Source: UBA57 sp013378375
GTDB taxonomy: Archaea > Thermoproteota > Nitrososphaeria > Nitrososphaerales > UBA57
Direction of reading: 5' to 3'
Length of the DNA stretch: 64,000 nt
NCBI GenBank assembly: GCA_013378375.1
Contig: JACAFT010000001.1
Location: forward strand, 1 to 64,000
Part shown: one piece after another, positions 63,550-64,000 of the stretch
Layout of the letters: every line of letters begins with the position of its first letter
How positions within the stretch are numbered: the first letter of the stretch is position 1
Made by a program: the position numbers and the translations under genes
The notes under the pieces: model-generated
Database searches by the model: none
What the model saw: the letters and a program-made list of their open reading frames with translations, nothing else
Told to the model about the DNA's origin: nothing

Positions 63550-63903
63550 ATGAATAAATATTATGTAATAATACTTTCGCTTCTTGGAATATATTGGATT
63601 GTTTCAGCTATCTTGCAACACGGTCCTTTCTTATTGATTATTCCTGGAATGGTTAGTTTACTTACTGTAATTTCATTAAATTTTTCTTCATTGAGTAGAT
63701 ATTCTGATAAATTGTTTCTTCCTACATTGTTGTATAATTTGGTACTTACTATATATCAGTCATATTCTTCATTTAGTGTTCTTACTACTCGTTTTTTAAT
63801 TCTTGAAATTGGTATTCTGATAATTAATTTAATTTTTAGTATAATCCTATTCTTTATGGTTCTACAAGTCCTTCGAAAGAATCCTGTTGCGGATATTTCT
63901 TAA
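63550..63903 (+). CDS. Hypothetical membrane protein
   Basis: 117 aa with four hydrophobic helices (IILSLLGIYWIVSAIL, LLIIPGMVSLLTVIS, LFLPTLLYNLVLTIY, LIINLIFSIILFFMVLQVL). Not recognised. ATG start about 60 bases from the polB start on the other strand. Confidence 0.65.
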   Translation: MNKYYVIILSLLGIYWIVSAILQHGPFLLIIPGMVSLLTVISLNFSSLSRYSDKLFLPTLLYNLVLTIYQSYSSFSVLTTRFLILEIGILIINLIFSIILFFMVLQVLRKNPVADIS

Positions 63904-63935
63904 AGTTATTTTTTATATTCGCCATAAAAGTCATA

Positions 63936-63947
63936 TTTTTATATATT
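63936..63947 (+). promoter_or_regulatory. TATA box for the gene at 63974
   Basis: TTTATATATTTT centred about 30 bases before the ATG at 63974, typical of a leaderless archaeal transcript. Confidence 0.55.
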
Positions 63948-63973
63948 TTAGTCAAATAAGTTGTAAATATACC

Positions 63974-64000
63974 ATGGACGTCGAAACAAAAATTAATTTG
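63974..64000 (+). CDS. Partial CDS, possibly tyrosyl-tRNA synthetase
   Basis: Only nine codons are visible (MDVETKINL) before the window ends. An ATG at leaderless distance from a TATA box supports a real start. The opening resembles archaeal TyrRS N-termini (MD-x-E-x-K/R-x-x-L), but nine residues cannot prove it. Confidence 0.4.

Overview
The window comes from an AT-rich archaeon, most likely a Nitrososphaerota (Thaumarchaeota) of the marine Nitrosopumilales type. The evidence is: archaeal information-processing genes (family B DNA polymerase, MCM, GINS, RFC small subunit, Hel308, Alba, RpoK, S26e, L37Ae, exosome plus SBDS, KEOPS Pcc1, prefoldin, archaeal ThrRS); an Amt ammonium transporter; both subunits of methylmalonyl-CoA mutase with its MeaB chaperone (a step of the 3-hydroxypropionate/4-hydroxybutyrate cycle of this phylum); many TTG/GTG starts; and TATA boxes 25-30 bases before starts, as in leaderless transcripts. 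No amo genes lie here, so ammonia oxidation is not shown directly. No stretch over 300 bases lacks a gene.

Layout. 1-4.7 kb: a CUT1-like ABC importer whose binding protein carries an Asp-rich, calcium-loop-like insert. 4.7-9.8 kb: methylmalonyl-CoA mutase, MeaB, a GPN GTPase, a CinA-like protein and a zinc ribbon. 10-12 kb: Amt and PRPP synthetase. 12.1-18 kb: an RNA/tRNA maturation cluster (TrmG10-like methylase, RNase Z, RNA-binding protein, UPF0200 kinase, ThpR, CCA-adding enzyme, atypical kinase) ending in a tRNA gene. 18-20.4 kb: an ECF transporter module without a substrate subunit. 20.4-24.2 kb: the classical archaeal exosome superoperon. 24.3-28.4 kb: three tRNA genes around nitrilase, Hjc, riboflavin kinase, FAD synthetase and diphthine synthase. 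28.4-34.5 kb: RFC, GINS, MCM and Hel308. 34.5-39.5 kb: an asparagine-synthetase-like protein, archease, RtcB, PAC2 and an Lrp regulator. 39.5-44 kb: a two-gene glutamate-synthase-like complex. 44-50 kb: SerA, a SPOUT methylase, RpoK, Alba and a LysA-like decarboxylase. 50-56 kb: an AT-rich sugar-phosphate/nucleotide-sugar cluster. 56-64 kb: S26e, a phospholipid synthase, ThrRS, agmatinase plus deoxyhypusine synthase, and PolB.

The outstanding feature is the tRNA set. All four tRNA genes found (Pro-GGG, Lys-TTT, Asp-GTC, Lys-CTT) are broken by two or three small introns, ten in total. Most lie outside the anticodon loop, and two sit at the same T-loop position (59/60). In three genes removing the introns leaves mature tRNAs of 74-75 nt; tRNA-Pro comes to about 76 nt because its D-arm boundaries are less certain. 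Several junctions form textbook bulge-helix-bulge motifs. The window also encodes the ligation half of the splicing pathway (RtcB with archease) and several other tRNA end-processing enzymes; the splicing endonuclease is not in the window. Overlapping this theme, the stop codon of the ECF T-component gene lies inside the tRNA-Pro gene.
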